DNA from: a virus | Strand: one strand, 5' to 3' | IMG/VR virus record: IMGVR_UViG_3300030101_002235 | Location: 14,938-37,914 of that record | Length of the DNA: 22,977 nt | In this document: piece by piece, positions 5,814-14,600 of the stretch | Layout: the number at the start of each line of letters is the position of its first letter | How positions within the stretch are numbered: position 1 is the stretch's first letter | Notes under the pieces: model-generated | What the model was told of the DNA's origin: nothing | Seen by the model: only the letters and a program-made list of their open reading frames with translations | Database searches by the model: none | Translations under genes and position numbers: made by a program

Positions 5814-7351
5814 TAGAAAGGCACCTCCGTTGTTTCAAAATCTTTTAACGTAATGTCTACATCTGCATTGTCGAAAGCGGGCACGGACCAAACGCGAACC
5901 GTTCTACCTTTAATTTTTAAAACCGTACTTTCCCCGTTTATGTCCCGAAGCCGTTGCGCTATGCGGTGTGATTTGTATTCAAAAAACTTGTTCTTCTTCA
6001 AGAAGCTCTCAAAATCCCTCAAACGGAAATAGGTTACACCAGACTCTTCGTCTGTCCACGGCTTGCGGAGCAAGATTTCTTCACGGTCTTTTGCTTGCTG
6101 TAGGTGACGACAAAACTCTTCCAAGTAATCATAGAACTGTCCGCTGACACTTGCGTCTTCTGACACCTCCATGATGGCAGACTCGTTGTCCCGCATCTCT
6201 GTCATCATCGCAGAGATGCGCCCCTCCCAGACTATCTTGCTAACAGTACGAGGCATGAAGCTGAGTTGCTCCATACAAGCCTTTTGAAACGCGGGCTGAG
6301 ACAACAGGGCCTCTGTGTCTAGCTCCAACGGCTCGCCGTTTACATCCATGAACCACACAGGCGGGTTGGAGTTGTACTTTCTGAGGTTTGCTACGATAGC
6401 CCCTTGAACCGCGGCACCTATGCCGTGCTTACGGGTCATGCAGAGTTCTTTGTTACAATGTGTAACAATAGGCGCATCGCTACAACGGTAAGCGTAGTCC
6501 TTCTTCTCAAGCTGTTTGGCTATTATGTTGATCTCATTCAACGGCAAAGGTGGCGACAAAAACTCGTTGTTATACCGCAACAGTTCTGTGTCCCAGCTAT
6601 CTGGAAACGCTTTACGAAGATACACACCTATGTTGAACAGGCCGTTATTGCGCCCGCCTTCGCTTATGAGTTCTTTACACAAATGCTGTAGACAAGGCGG
6701 CCCATCACGCATGACGATGGCGTTCTTATCGCTGTCCGATAGCTGTAACTTCATCACCTCTTCAGGTGTCTGCTTATATTTTTCGTATTGAGCAATGAAC
6801 TCATCAAGAGTGATACTGACACCCTTGTTATCAAAACCATAGCGCAACCCGTCTTCAGCATCGTAGTACGGCAGGTTTAGAAAATTACCTACATCGCCAC
6901 GATCCAGATGCAACTTGACCTGCTTTGGAAATATCTCACTGCCACCGTAGCCAAGTGCCGCCGACACCTGTTGCAGTGTGGCTTGCATATCCTTGGCGTC
7001 TATCCACTCTGTGGTAAACAAGAAGCAGTGCGCCCCGCCAGATTTAGAGCGGGTCACAACTAACGGAAGCTTGAGCTTCCTGATCTTCTGTATCAACAGT
7101 TTGTGGTCTAACGGATACTGATCTACGTCAATACAGCCCCAGACGCACTTGTTCTGCTCGTTAATCGGAATGATACCAATGGACTGACCCTTACCCGACA
7201 GGTGACCTTGCCATAGTTCCGTGGTCCGTGGTTCGCGTAAAATAGCCGCCTTACCGGAGTTCTTTCCGTTAGACTGAGTTTTCTCAATCTTGTAAGTGCC
7301 ATACGCCGCCTCAAGGCCGCGGAATATCTCCTGAAACTTTTCTACAGACAT
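5813..7351 (-). CDS. Archaeo-eukaryotic-type (AEP) DNA primase, 512 aa
   Basis: The N-terminal half shows the AEP catalytic pattern: a DxD metal site (CIDVDQY, D75 and D77), an S-x-H-type motif in SGGAHCFLF (104-112) and a following basic/hydrophobic stretch DRGDVGNFLNLPYYD (150-164). Residues 231-285 read as a primase C-terminal (PriCT-like) helical domain: GRNNGLF ... N ... PPLPLNEINIIAKQL. Cysteines C220, C290, C299 and C304 could bind zinc or an Fe-S cluster. It most resembles the primase domain of phage and TOTE-type AEPs rather than DnaG or T7 gp4. No helicase domain is fused. The last ~110 residues contain a winged-helix-like segment (FRLRDFESFLKK ... SHRIAQRLRDI). Primes DNA synthesis for the PolA encoded downstream. 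Confidence 0.85.
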   Translation of the reverse strand: MSVEKFQEIFRGLEAAYGTYKIEKTQSNGKNSGKAAILREPRTTELWQGHLSGKGQSIGIIPINEQNKCVWGCIDVDQYPLDHKLLIQKIRKLKLPLVVTRSKSGGAHCFLFTTEWIDAKDMQATLQQVSAALGYGGSEIFPKQVKLHLDRGDVGNFLNLPYYDAEDGLRYGFDNKGVSITLDEFIAQYEKYKQTPEEVMKLQLSDSDKNAIVMRDGPPCLQHLCKELISEGGRNNGLFNIGVYLRKAFPDSWDTELLRYNNEFLSPPLPLNEINIIAKQLEKKDYAYRCSDAPIVTHCNKELCMTRKHGIGAAVQGAIVANLRKYNSNPPVWFMDVNGEPLELDTEALLSQPAFQKACMEQLSFMPRTVSKIVWEGRISAMMTEMRDNESAIMEVSEDASVSGQFYDYLEEFCRHLQQAKDREEILLRKPWTDEESGVTYFRLRDFESFLKKNKFFEYKSHRIAQRLRDINGESTVLKIKGRTVRVWSVPAFDNADVDITLKDFETTEVPF

Positions 7352-7370
7352 GTTTGCCCCCCAAAGGAAG

Positions 7371-7403
7371 AGACGGCGAGCCTCTTTGGATTACTCGCCG
7401 CCT
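7371..7403. other. Intercistronic hairpin without U-tract
   Basis: In the 59-nt gap between the SSB-like and primase genes, AGACGGCGAG (7371-7380) pairs with CTCGCCGCCT (7394-7403) over ten positions, one a G-U or A-C mismatch depending on strand, around a 13-nt loop. No U-run follows on the minus strand, so it is more likely an mRNA stability or processing element than a terminator. It would protect the abundant SSB message from 3' decay. Confidence 0.5.
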
Positions 7404-7410
7404 CAACTGC

Positions 7411-8199
7411 TTAGAACGGTGTATCGCCATCTTCTTCGTTTGTGGCGTTATCGTCCTGATGCTTCACGACAACATCTCCTGTTGTCACGCTTTGGGCAAA
7501 TGTCTTAGCCTGTCCGTAAATACCGGCGTTCTGTACCGGTCCTTCAAGGCTCATTTCCCATCCGTGCCAGCTTCCTTTGCTGTTTTCCTCTGACACGGTC
7601 TTCAAATTGTAAATGTGACTGAAACGTGGCGGGGTAAACGGACCGTTTTTCCCTTGCATGACCCGTGAAGATATCATGCTATTCCACTTACGGCTCTTCT
7701 TCAACTGCGTAGACTTCATCGCAATCAAAGCCGTTTCAGAGGAACCGTCCTCGTTCATCACAATTACAAAATGTTGGTGAGTTTCTTCTATATACTCACC
7801 CTCTCCCCCAACAACATACTCTTTGTTATCCTCAGAAGATCGTTCCGTCTTTGGCATAGTATCGCCCGGAGAATAAATAGCCTGCGGAGCCCCGCTTCCA
7901 ACGCCTCTGGGGGCCCATTGAATGAACCGACGCTGATAAGCACACGGAATGACCTTGATGCCGTCCTTGCCCGTGTAAACGTGTCCAGTGACGGTATTAT
8001 ATATGTCACCTTTGCGAGCAGTCTCATGTGTATCCAGAAGAGGATCTAAACCTGACAGGATCTTAAGAAACGGTAGAGCAAGATCTTCCTGCCCCATATT
8101 CTCCATGCCCATACCGGCATCATCTTCAAACATGGTCGGGTCAAAAGGGATTACTTCAGCCGACTTTGTTTCTGCAACTTCTTTTTTCTTATCAGCCAT
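7411..8199 (-). CDS. Probable single-stranded DNA-binding protein, 262 aa
   Basis: The C-terminus is an acidic tail ending NEEDGDTPF, strikingly like the DDDIPF tip of bacterial SSB that recruits partner proteins, and like the acidic tails of T7 gp2.5-type SSBs. The body is rich in beta-prone stretches (VTGHVYTG, IKVIPCAYQRRFIQW, HQHFVIVMN, ALIAMKSTQLKKSRKWNSM), compatible with an OB fold, and has many aromatic and basic residues for ssDNA. I chose the ATG at 8199: GAGGAG lies about 9 nt upstream and it follows the preceding stop by 1 nt. The frame is open to 8463, but the extra 88 residues are Arg/Lys-rich, lie wholly within the neighbouring gene and look like shadow sequence. Followed by a hairpin. 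The family name is not recognised; the SSB role is inferred from tail and context. Confidence 0.65.
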   Translation of the reverse strand: MADKKKEVAETKSAEVIPFDPTMFEDDAGMGMENMGQEDLALPFLKILSGLDPLLDTHETARKGDIYNTVTGHVYTGKDGIKVIPCAYQRRFIQWAPRGVGSGAPQAIYSPGDTMPKTERSSEDNKEYVVGGEGEYIEETHQHFVIVMNEDGSSETALIAMKSTQLKKSRKWNSMISSRVMQGKNGPFTPPRFSHIYNLKTVSEENSKGSWHGWEMSLEGPVQNAGIYGQAKTFAQSVTTGDVVVKHQDDNATNEEDGDTPF

Positions 8200-8200
8200 C

Positions 8201-8779
8201 TTATTTACTCCTCTTGATAACTGCGCGTTGTCCGACATAGGCTCCGAATAACTCCATTGGGAAGTCGTCACCATTCTCAACACGTTCCTTGACAAAGGCA
8301 CGAAGCGTCTGCGGATGGATCTCCGTTTTTTGCTCCGCGTAATGGCCTTCTTTTTCGGCAAGGGCTTTGAAGGACGACGCCTTGTCGTCTTCGCCCCTGC
8401 CAAATTGACACGCAACGGTATTTTTAATGATGTCATCGTAGCCTTTCTCCCGAAGCCACTCATAAGCGGCAGGTCTGTTATCCACGAGGATAGATGCCCC
8501 GTAGGTTTGTTTAACGGTCACTTCTGACCCATCGTCTAGTTTCATCGAAGACAGACCGATTTCTGCAAGCATCGTCGGTAAATCTTCATCCGTAAGTTTC
8601 AAAAGACCTTTCTTCGCCTTCTTGAGGTCCGCCTCAAGTGACGATATGTATTCTTCTTCATCTCGGATTTTGCGGGCTATCTCAGCCACTGTTTGCAGAC
8701 CAGCTTGATCTAGCTTTTCTACGCCGGAGGACAGGCTTTGTTCAAAGTCCTGCTCCATTTGATCAAAGATATCGCTCAT
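8201..8779 (-). CDS. Conserved phage replication-module protein with N-terminal coiled coil, 192 aa
   Basis: Residues 30-62 form a charged heptad-like helix (AEIARKIRDEEEYISSLEAD...). The middle has LPTMLAEIGLSSMKLDDGSEVTV (68-90), then YEWLREKGYDDIIKNTV (106-122), FGRGEDD (126-132) and HPQTLRAFVKERVENG (155-170). I recognise this as a widespread but unnamed phage family, usually next to an SSB or nuclease gene. It is the first gene of the replication operon, preceded by GGAG at 7 nt and by the divergent promoter. A scaffold or recombination-mediator role with the SSB-like neighbour is a guess. Confidence 0.7.
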   Translation of the reverse strand: MSDIFDQMEQDFEQSLSSGVEKLDQAGLQTVAEIARKIRDEEEYISSLEADLKKAKKGLLKLTDEDLPTMLAEIGLSSMKLDDGSEVTVKQTYGASILVDNRPAAYEWLREKGYDDIIKNTVACQFGRGEDDKASSFKALAEKEGHYAEQKTEIHPQTLRAFVKERVENGDDFPMELFGAYVGQRAVIKRSK

Positions 8780-8817
8780 CGCGTTTCTCCATCGTGGTTA
8801 AAGGCACCGGTTGGGCC

Positions 8818-8846
8818 TTGACAAATTGTATATAGACGCATAAATT
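8818..8846 (+). promoter_or_regulatory. Promoter of the SNF2-like helicase gene
   Basis: TTGACA (8818-8823), a 17-nt spacer and TAAATT (8841-8846), followed by AAGGAG (8856-8861) and the ATG at 8868. The leader is very short, about 15 nt. Overlaps almost completely with the opposing promoter at 8829-8857. Confidence 0.75.
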
Positions 8847-8857
8847 CGCATAGTCAA
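8829..8857 (-). promoter_or_regulatory. Promoter of the replication operon, opposing the helicase promoter
   Basis: On the minus strand TTGACT (8857-8852), a 17-nt spacer and TATATA (8834-8829). The start codon of the first operon gene is at 8779. The -35 boxes of this and the plus-strand promoter sit in an inverted repeat CCTTGAC (8816-8822) / GTCAAGG (8853-8859), so the two cannot be occupied at once. Confidence 0.7.
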
Positions 8858-8867
8858 GGAGAAAATT

Positions 8868-10316
8868 ATGGGAAAATACAAGTTCAGGACAGAACCTTTT
8901 GAACACCAGCAGAAAGCTTTAGATGACTCGTGGTCCGCTGACTATTACGCGCTATTTATGGAGATGGGAACAGGTAAGTCCAAAGTAGCTATTGATACAA
9001 TCGGCATGTTGTATCAAGCAAGAAAGATAAGCGCGGCACTTATAGTTGCACCAAAAGGTGTCTATGACAACTGGGTACAAGGAGAAATACCTGCACACCT
9101 GCCAGATGAGATCAAACGCATGGTGGTACGGTGGACGCCGTCTAATACGAAGAAATTTCAGCAGGAAATGAAAGACTTAGTGTATGGGCCCTTTGACGGC
9201 ATAAAGATATTTGTGATGAACATAGAGGCGTTGTCTACGCCGCGGGGGACTAAAGCGGCATATGCTTTTTTATGCAGAAATCCCAATAATATGATGATTG
9301 TGGATGAGAGCACTACTATCAAAAACCGTAAGGCTACTCGTACAAAAAATGTAATGATGTTAGCCAAGGACGCAAAGTATAGGCGTATCTTGACTGGCTC
9401 TCCTGTAACCAAGTCACCTATGGATCTGTTCAGTCAGTGTGCGTTTCTTTCGCCCTCTGCCCTCAACTTTAAAAGTTATTACTCGTTTCAGAACCGTTAT
9501 GCCGTTGTGCAGAAGCGGACTATGGGTCCGCGAGCATTTCAGGAGATCGTGGCCTACAGGCGCTTGGATGAGTTGAACGAGAAGCTCAACCGGTTCAGTA
9601 ACCGCATATTGAAAGAAGAGTGCCTTGATCTGCCTGCCAAGATGTACATACGGCGTGATGTGCCGTTGACCGCGGAGCAGGATAAAGCTTACGTGCAGAT
9701 GAAAAAGCTAGCCTTGGCAAAGCTGGACAACGGAGAGTTAGCCACAACAGCCAGTGTTCTAACGCAGATTATGCGCCTGCAACAGATATGCTGTGGGCAC
9801 ATACAATCTGACGACGGTGAGTTGGTTACTTTGGCGAGCAACAGATACAAAGAGCTAATCGACGTAACAGAAGAGTTACAGGGAAAGGCGATCATTTGGG
9901 CGACGTATACACACGACATCCAACAGATAGCCTCTGCCCTGCGCGACCGCTTTGGGCCCGAAGCGGTCGCAACCTATTACGGTGACACCCGACAAGATGA
10001 ACGACAAGAGACTGTAGATAAGTTTCAAGACAAAGATAGCCCGTTGCGTTTCTTTGTTGGTCAGCCGCGGACGGGGGGCTATGGCATTACCCTGACTGCC
10101 GCCAACACCGTGATATATTTTAGCAACAGCTATGATCTGGAGATACGTCTGCAATCTGAGGACCGGGCGCACCGTATCAGTCAGGATCAGAAAGTTACTT
10201 ACATTGATCTTGTATCGCCTAAGACTATTGACGAGAAGATCTTAAAGGCTCTACGAGGCAAGATAGATTTAGCGGGCAAGGTGCTTGGAGAGCAGGCTAG
10301 GGCTTGGTTGGTTTAA
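8868..10316 (+). CDS. SNF2/DEAD-type superfamily 2 helicase, 482 aa
   Basis: Walker A MGTGKS (33-38), motif Ia-like VAPKGVYDNWV (60-70), motif II DEST (146-149), motif III LTGSPV (175-180), a C-terminal helicase half starting near GKAIIWATYTHDIQ, motif V TGGYGITLTAA (402-412) and motif VI QSEDRAHRISQ (429-439). The QxEDRAHRxxQ form is typical of SNF2 proteins. It lacks accessory DNA-recognition domains and is a compact phage version. Such phage proteins are thought to be the replication helicase or a fork-remodelling or translocating ATPase. The only plus-strand gene; AAGGAG 6 nt before the ATG. Its stop codon overlaps the stop of the converging virion gene within TTTAAA. Confidence 0.95.
   Translation: MGKYKFRTEPFEHQQKALDDSWSADYYALFMEMGTGKSKVAIDTIGMLYQARKISAALIVAPKGVYDNWVQGEIPAHLPDEIKRMVVRWTPSNTKKFQQEMKDLVYGPFDGIKIFVMNIEALSTPRGTKAAYAFLCRNPNNMMIVDESTTIKNRKATRTKNVMMLAKDAKYRRILTGSPVTKSPMDLFSQCAFLSPSALNFKSYYSFQNRYAVVQKRTMGPRAFQEIVAYRRLDELNEKLNRFSNRILKEECLDLPAKMYIRRDVPLTAEQDKAYVQMKKLALAKLDNGELATTASVLTQIMRLQQICCGHIQSDDGELVTLASNRYKELIDVTEELQGKAIIWATYTHDIQQIASALRDRFGPEAVATYYGDTRQDERQETVDKFQDKDSPLRFFVGQPRTGGYGITLTAANTVIYFSNSYDLEIRLQSEDRAHRISQDQKVTYIDLVSPKTIDEKILKALRGKIDLAGKVLGEQARAWLV
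9943..9970. repeat. Perfect 10-bp GC-rich inverted repeat inside the helicase gene
   Basis: GCGACCGCTT (9943-9952) and AAGCGGTCGC (9961-9970) are exact reverse complements around an 8-nt loop that contains GGGCCC. It encodes RDRFGPEAVA, in a surface region between the C-terminal helicase strands. No U-tract follows. Confidence 0.6.
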
Positions 10317-11650
10317 ATTTCTTGGAAAGATCTTCCGGATAAAAGATTTTGTCTAGCAACAGATCGCGGAGATAACGTCTGAAAAGCATTAGGCACTCCC
10401 ATAAGATCTGATTTAAACTTTTCCATATCTTGTTTAAGAAGCCTGTTTTCTGTGCGTTGATCTTCTAGCATTTTATTCAATCTTTTTTCATCCATTGCCT
10501 CTTGTAGAGTTTTTCTTTCTAACAAGGGGTCTGCTAAACCACCAAATCTTTGTGGCAATAAATCTTCAGGATTAGATAAAAGTAGACCATATTGTTCAGA
10601 CCCTAAAAGCGGAAGAGGATCAGAATCAGGTGGTGTAAATACACCAACGTCTGATTGCTCTTCTAGATAATTATCTATCATGGCGCGATTAATATCTCTT
10701 TCTCTATCACGCTCATATTGCTCACCGTACATCTGATTCAAACGAGCCGCACGTTCCGCGTCAGTTTCTGTATCGGGGTTAGGGGGGAGGGAGGGCGCTG
10801 TTGAGCTTGAAATGGGTATTTTATAGCTTAAACCAAAACTTTTGTTTTCTGGGGACAAACCAAAAGTAGGCTTAATAGCACCCGGACCCACCTTTAAACC
10901 TTCCATTGCTTTTTTTACAAAACCACCTATTCCATCTCGTGGTATGTTTTGAAAAGCTGGGTTTAACGAAGACGGACCACCTTGATCAGCATTGTAACTA
11001 ATTAACCGTCCTGCTTTTGTGGGTTGAATGTCAGTGGCTTCTTCCATCACGTCTTCTGTGAAAGAGCCCTCCATAGGAACCAGTTCTGTTTTTGGACCCA
11101 TTAGAGCTTGTGCTAAATTAGATCCGGGAATCACGGAAAAGGGACCAAGATCTCTGGGTACAGCTTGTGCTCGTGCAGGAAATCTTGCACCAGTTGCGGG
11201 ATCTGTTAACAGCGCTAACTCATTCGGTCTAAACTGACGTAGATTACCTTGTGCATCAGCGGGATTTAGGTACTTGTCATATGCACGATCAATTATAGCT
11301 TGTCTTTGACTAAGCGGTATAGTGTCGCTGTAATCTAACCCTGAACCACCAAAGCGTTGATTAGCTGACTCAAAAAATCGTCCTATACCGCCCTTAGTTA
11401 GTCCGAAGGGGTCTGTTACGGTGCGACCCGTGGCTTGCATATATTGGTCGCGAGTTAAGGCTCCTTCGGGTATAGGTAAGGGCCTAAAAGCATCTATCTC
11501 TCGGTCAGTTGTGCCAGTTACCCTACCAAACATATCAGGTTGAGCGGCTTTACCTGTGCCGGGGTCCCTGATCAAATTGTCGGAGCCGATAACCGTAGAG
11601 GTTCTGCCGGTGTTGGGGTCCCGCGGTCCTGAACGAAAAGTGTATGACAT
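10313..11650 (-). CDS. Unrecognised virion-module protein, 445 aa
   Basis: The last gene of the virion block. It is Pro/Gly/Asp-rich, with a low-complexity N-terminal 60 residues (repeated TGR and TG turns). GLTKGGIGRFF (84-94) and GIGGFVKKAMEGLKVG in the middle could be amphipathic segments. A charged, probably coiled-coil region lies near the C-terminus (KTLQEAMDEKRLNKMLEDQ... to about 420). No enzyme motif, signal peptide or clear membrane span was seen. Its start overlaps the upstream stop as TGATG. The context suggests a minor virion or DNA-ejection protein; it may instead be non-structural. Visibly more A/T-rich than the virion genes upstream. Confidence 0.75.
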   Translation of the reverse strand: MSYTFRSGPRDPNTGRTSTVIGSDNLIRDPGTGKAAQPDMFGRVTGTTDREIDAFRPLPIPEGALTRDQYMQATGRTVTDPFGLTKGGIGRFFESANQRFGGSGLDYSDTIPLSQRQAIIDRAYDKYLNPADAQGNLRQFRPNELALLTDPATGARFPARAQAVPRDLGPFSVIPGSNLAQALMGPKTELVPMEGSFTEDVMEEATDIQPTKAGRLISYNADQGGPSSLNPAFQNIPRDGIGGFVKKAMEGLKVGPGAIKPTFGLSPENKSFGLSYKIPISSSTAPSLPPNPDTETDAERAARLNQMYGEQYERDRERDINRAMIDNYLEEQSDVGVFTPPDSDPLPLLGSEQYGLLLSNPEDLLPQRFGGLADPLLERKTLQEAMDEKRLNKMLEDQRTENRLLKQDMEKFKSDLMGVPNAFQTLSPRSVARQNLLSGRSFQEI

Positions 11651-14600
11651 CAGCCCATCAAGCTCCCTATGCCCTGTTGACGGATAAGACCAGAAGCTAC
11701 GTCGTTAGGGAACATCGCCGCATAACGAGTGCGGTCTACGTTACCGCTAGGTGCAGGCGTCTGAGGTGACACCGACGCAAGGGTGGTTGTGGGTTGTGCC
11801 ACCGGTTGCGCCGGAATTGGTGGTGGTGTAGGCATAGCTGTTGGAGCGACGGAGCTTACAGACATATTTTGCGGTGTAGGAAGTGGCGTCGTGCGACCAG
11901 TTCCAACATCTTCATCTTCTGCGGCTTCTCTAATTGCAAACGGTGACATAGACCCCGCAGTCGCAAAACCTTTGCGTGAAAGTATTTCTACTATTGCTCT
12001 AGTTTGTTTTACGCCCTCTTCTGCTGTCTTTGGACTTCGTATTAATTTAGCGGCTACTTCAGGGTCTGTAAAAATTAACTGAATGACTTCCATTCTCTTA
12101 GAAGCAGGGATATTTTTAAAGAAATCCAAAGCAATTCCTTTGGTAAATCCTGCGGCGCTAATTGATGCGGTGCCGCCAGTTCCCCCTGTTAAAGCTTGAT
12201 AAGCTTTTGTACCGCCAGCTAAACCAATCATGCCAACATAAAAATCAAACAAAGGTCCCGCTTGTTTAACTATATCGGGATCAGCTAATTTGCCTGCTGA
12301 ATCGGCAGCGGCTAATCGAACCATTTGATTAGATATTGCTCTCATACGGCGTATTTGGTTTTTATCCATAATGCCGTAACTTTCAGCCATATCTACTAAG
12401 GATCTTTTACCGGCCCCCTGTCCGGGTAACGGTTGAAAAAGAATTTTGTGAAAAGTTAAGTGGTCAAAAGTTTTACCTTCGCCACCCGCTTCCATCATGG
12501 CGTGTTGAAGAATTGTGTTAAAATATCCTTCTTTAATTTTTGATTGCATTTTGGCTTGTTCTGCGGCGGGTAAAAATTTGCCGTCAGGGCCTTTATATTT
12601 AACGCTGGTTAAACGAAACAGACGACGTAACCCGCCTATTGGATCAGCCTGACGCGCACCTTTAGGAATAAAATTTAGCGCTTCTGTTAAAGCAATATGT
12701 GGAGAAGAATTACCTATTTGGGCCGCAAGAAAAGTTTGGCTGTCCGTTATTTGTTTCGCGGCATCAGAGCGGTTTTCATAAAATTCAACGGTGCGTTGTG
12801 CCTTAACCGCACTATCAAGGTCTGACTTTAAATTAGGAAACAACTCCATTAATTCAGCGTTGTCTCTCTTCCAATTTTCTAAAGATTTAGCGTTTATAGA
12901 ACCATCGGGGTTCATAGCAGATAATCTTAAAGTTCTAACCGCACCTTCCATAATATTATTTATGGAAGTAAAAGTGCCTGTAGCTCCCTCAAAACCTTGT
13001 TCTTCTGCAAATTTAGCTACCCCTTGAAGCTGTTGTACTCGTAAATCAACCATGTCCGGGTTGCTTCTAACGAAGGAACTAATAAGAAGCTCTGGGGGGA
13101 TACGATTACCGCGCATCATATCTTTTGCGCGGCCTTTTCCAACTATAGACCGCGTAAATACGTTATTTAAGGCAAAAGAAAACGCTCTTGCAATGTCAAA
13201 GGAATCTTTTTCTCCATCAGGTAAAAGATCTAAATCGTCCATGATGGCTTCTGCTATTTCGCCTAATTTACGAGCTTGGTTTGCCGTTCCCATACGAGTA
13301 GTCGCGCCGCTAGCCACTTGTGCCAAAGTATTTAAAACTTCGGACCTAACGTCAAATAATTCTTTTGCGGATATTGGAGAAACTCGTTCAGGGTCTAATT
13401 TTTTCTGCTCCAACTCCAGAAGTTTTAATTTAGCTTGTGCTACTTTCAAGAAATTTTCTTGAGAAGGCCCGGATACATCAATTTCAAAAACTTCATTCGC
13501 TCCGTCGCCTGTTTCAGGATCTTTAAGAATAAACCTTTCATCTCCCCTAAATTTACCCTTTTCTAAATTCTCAATTAAGGTCTGCATTCGATCAACTTGC
13601 CTATTTAAAGGAGCCCCTCTCATTTTGGCTTCTACTTGAGTTCGTATTAAGGCAACCGGATCAGAATCTTGCGCGTCTATGGACTGTATTATTAGATTTT
13701 GTTGTTCAATAGCTTCTTTTATGTCTAACCCTAAACGAGCTTTGGCACTCCTAACAAAATTAGGTAGACCGCCAAGAGCAGCAACAAACTCTTCCCTATA
13801 ACCAGCAGGCAAGTCGTTTACGAGCTCATCATATTTAGTTATAAAAGAAGGCATTACGTCTCCATCTATAACGTCCTCCGGCTCAAACACATTTACTCCG
13901 CCGGTTTTCCCCCAAAGTTCTTTCTCTCTAGCTCTGGCAAAACCTAGCTGAGTGTCTAATATGTCGGCTAGTTCCAAAGAAAAAGTTTTACGAGACTTAG
14001 GAGTGCCTAAATTTTCATCTCCTGTTAAAACCCTATTACGAGCAGCTATTCTTGTATCTACGGCTCTGCGTAAACGACCCGTTATCATATCACTCATTAA
14101 ACTTTTTCTGAGAATAGCAGCAGTTCGCAAGGACTCTGGGCTGTTTTCAGACACCAACCCATAAATAAACTTATCAAAAAAGGATTTTGCATTTCTGTCT
14201 GCTTTTTTCCTAGCAGCCAGTAGATCAGGGTTTTTAGTAGCCATTTCAGCTTCTAATCCCATAATAATACCTGTGTTATCCTCCAATCTTTGAGCAGCAG
14301 TAAAATTAACTCCGGGGAAAACTTCTTGTAAGATGGCATTTGTTTCAGGACTGTTTAAGTCCTCCATCATACGTTCATAATCTCCGTCATATTTTGTGTA
14401 TAGTTCGTCAATACGCTTAAACAACTTTCTTTGTTTGCCTTCGGCCATTTTACGAATAAAATTATCGGCTTCTTCTCCAGCATCAACTTGAGTGGCTTTT
14501 GAATAAACGCTCGGCAAAAATTTAGCAAAAGTGGCTGCAAGAGTGTTTCCACCTAAAAACTCAGCCGCTAATCGTAATCCTGTCCCTCCGGGATCTGCCC

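Noticed and set aside
7411-8463. 350-aa version of the SSB-like protein
   Set aside because: The extra 88 residues are Arg/Lys-rich shadow of the neighbouring gene; the ATG at 8199 has GAGGAG upstream.
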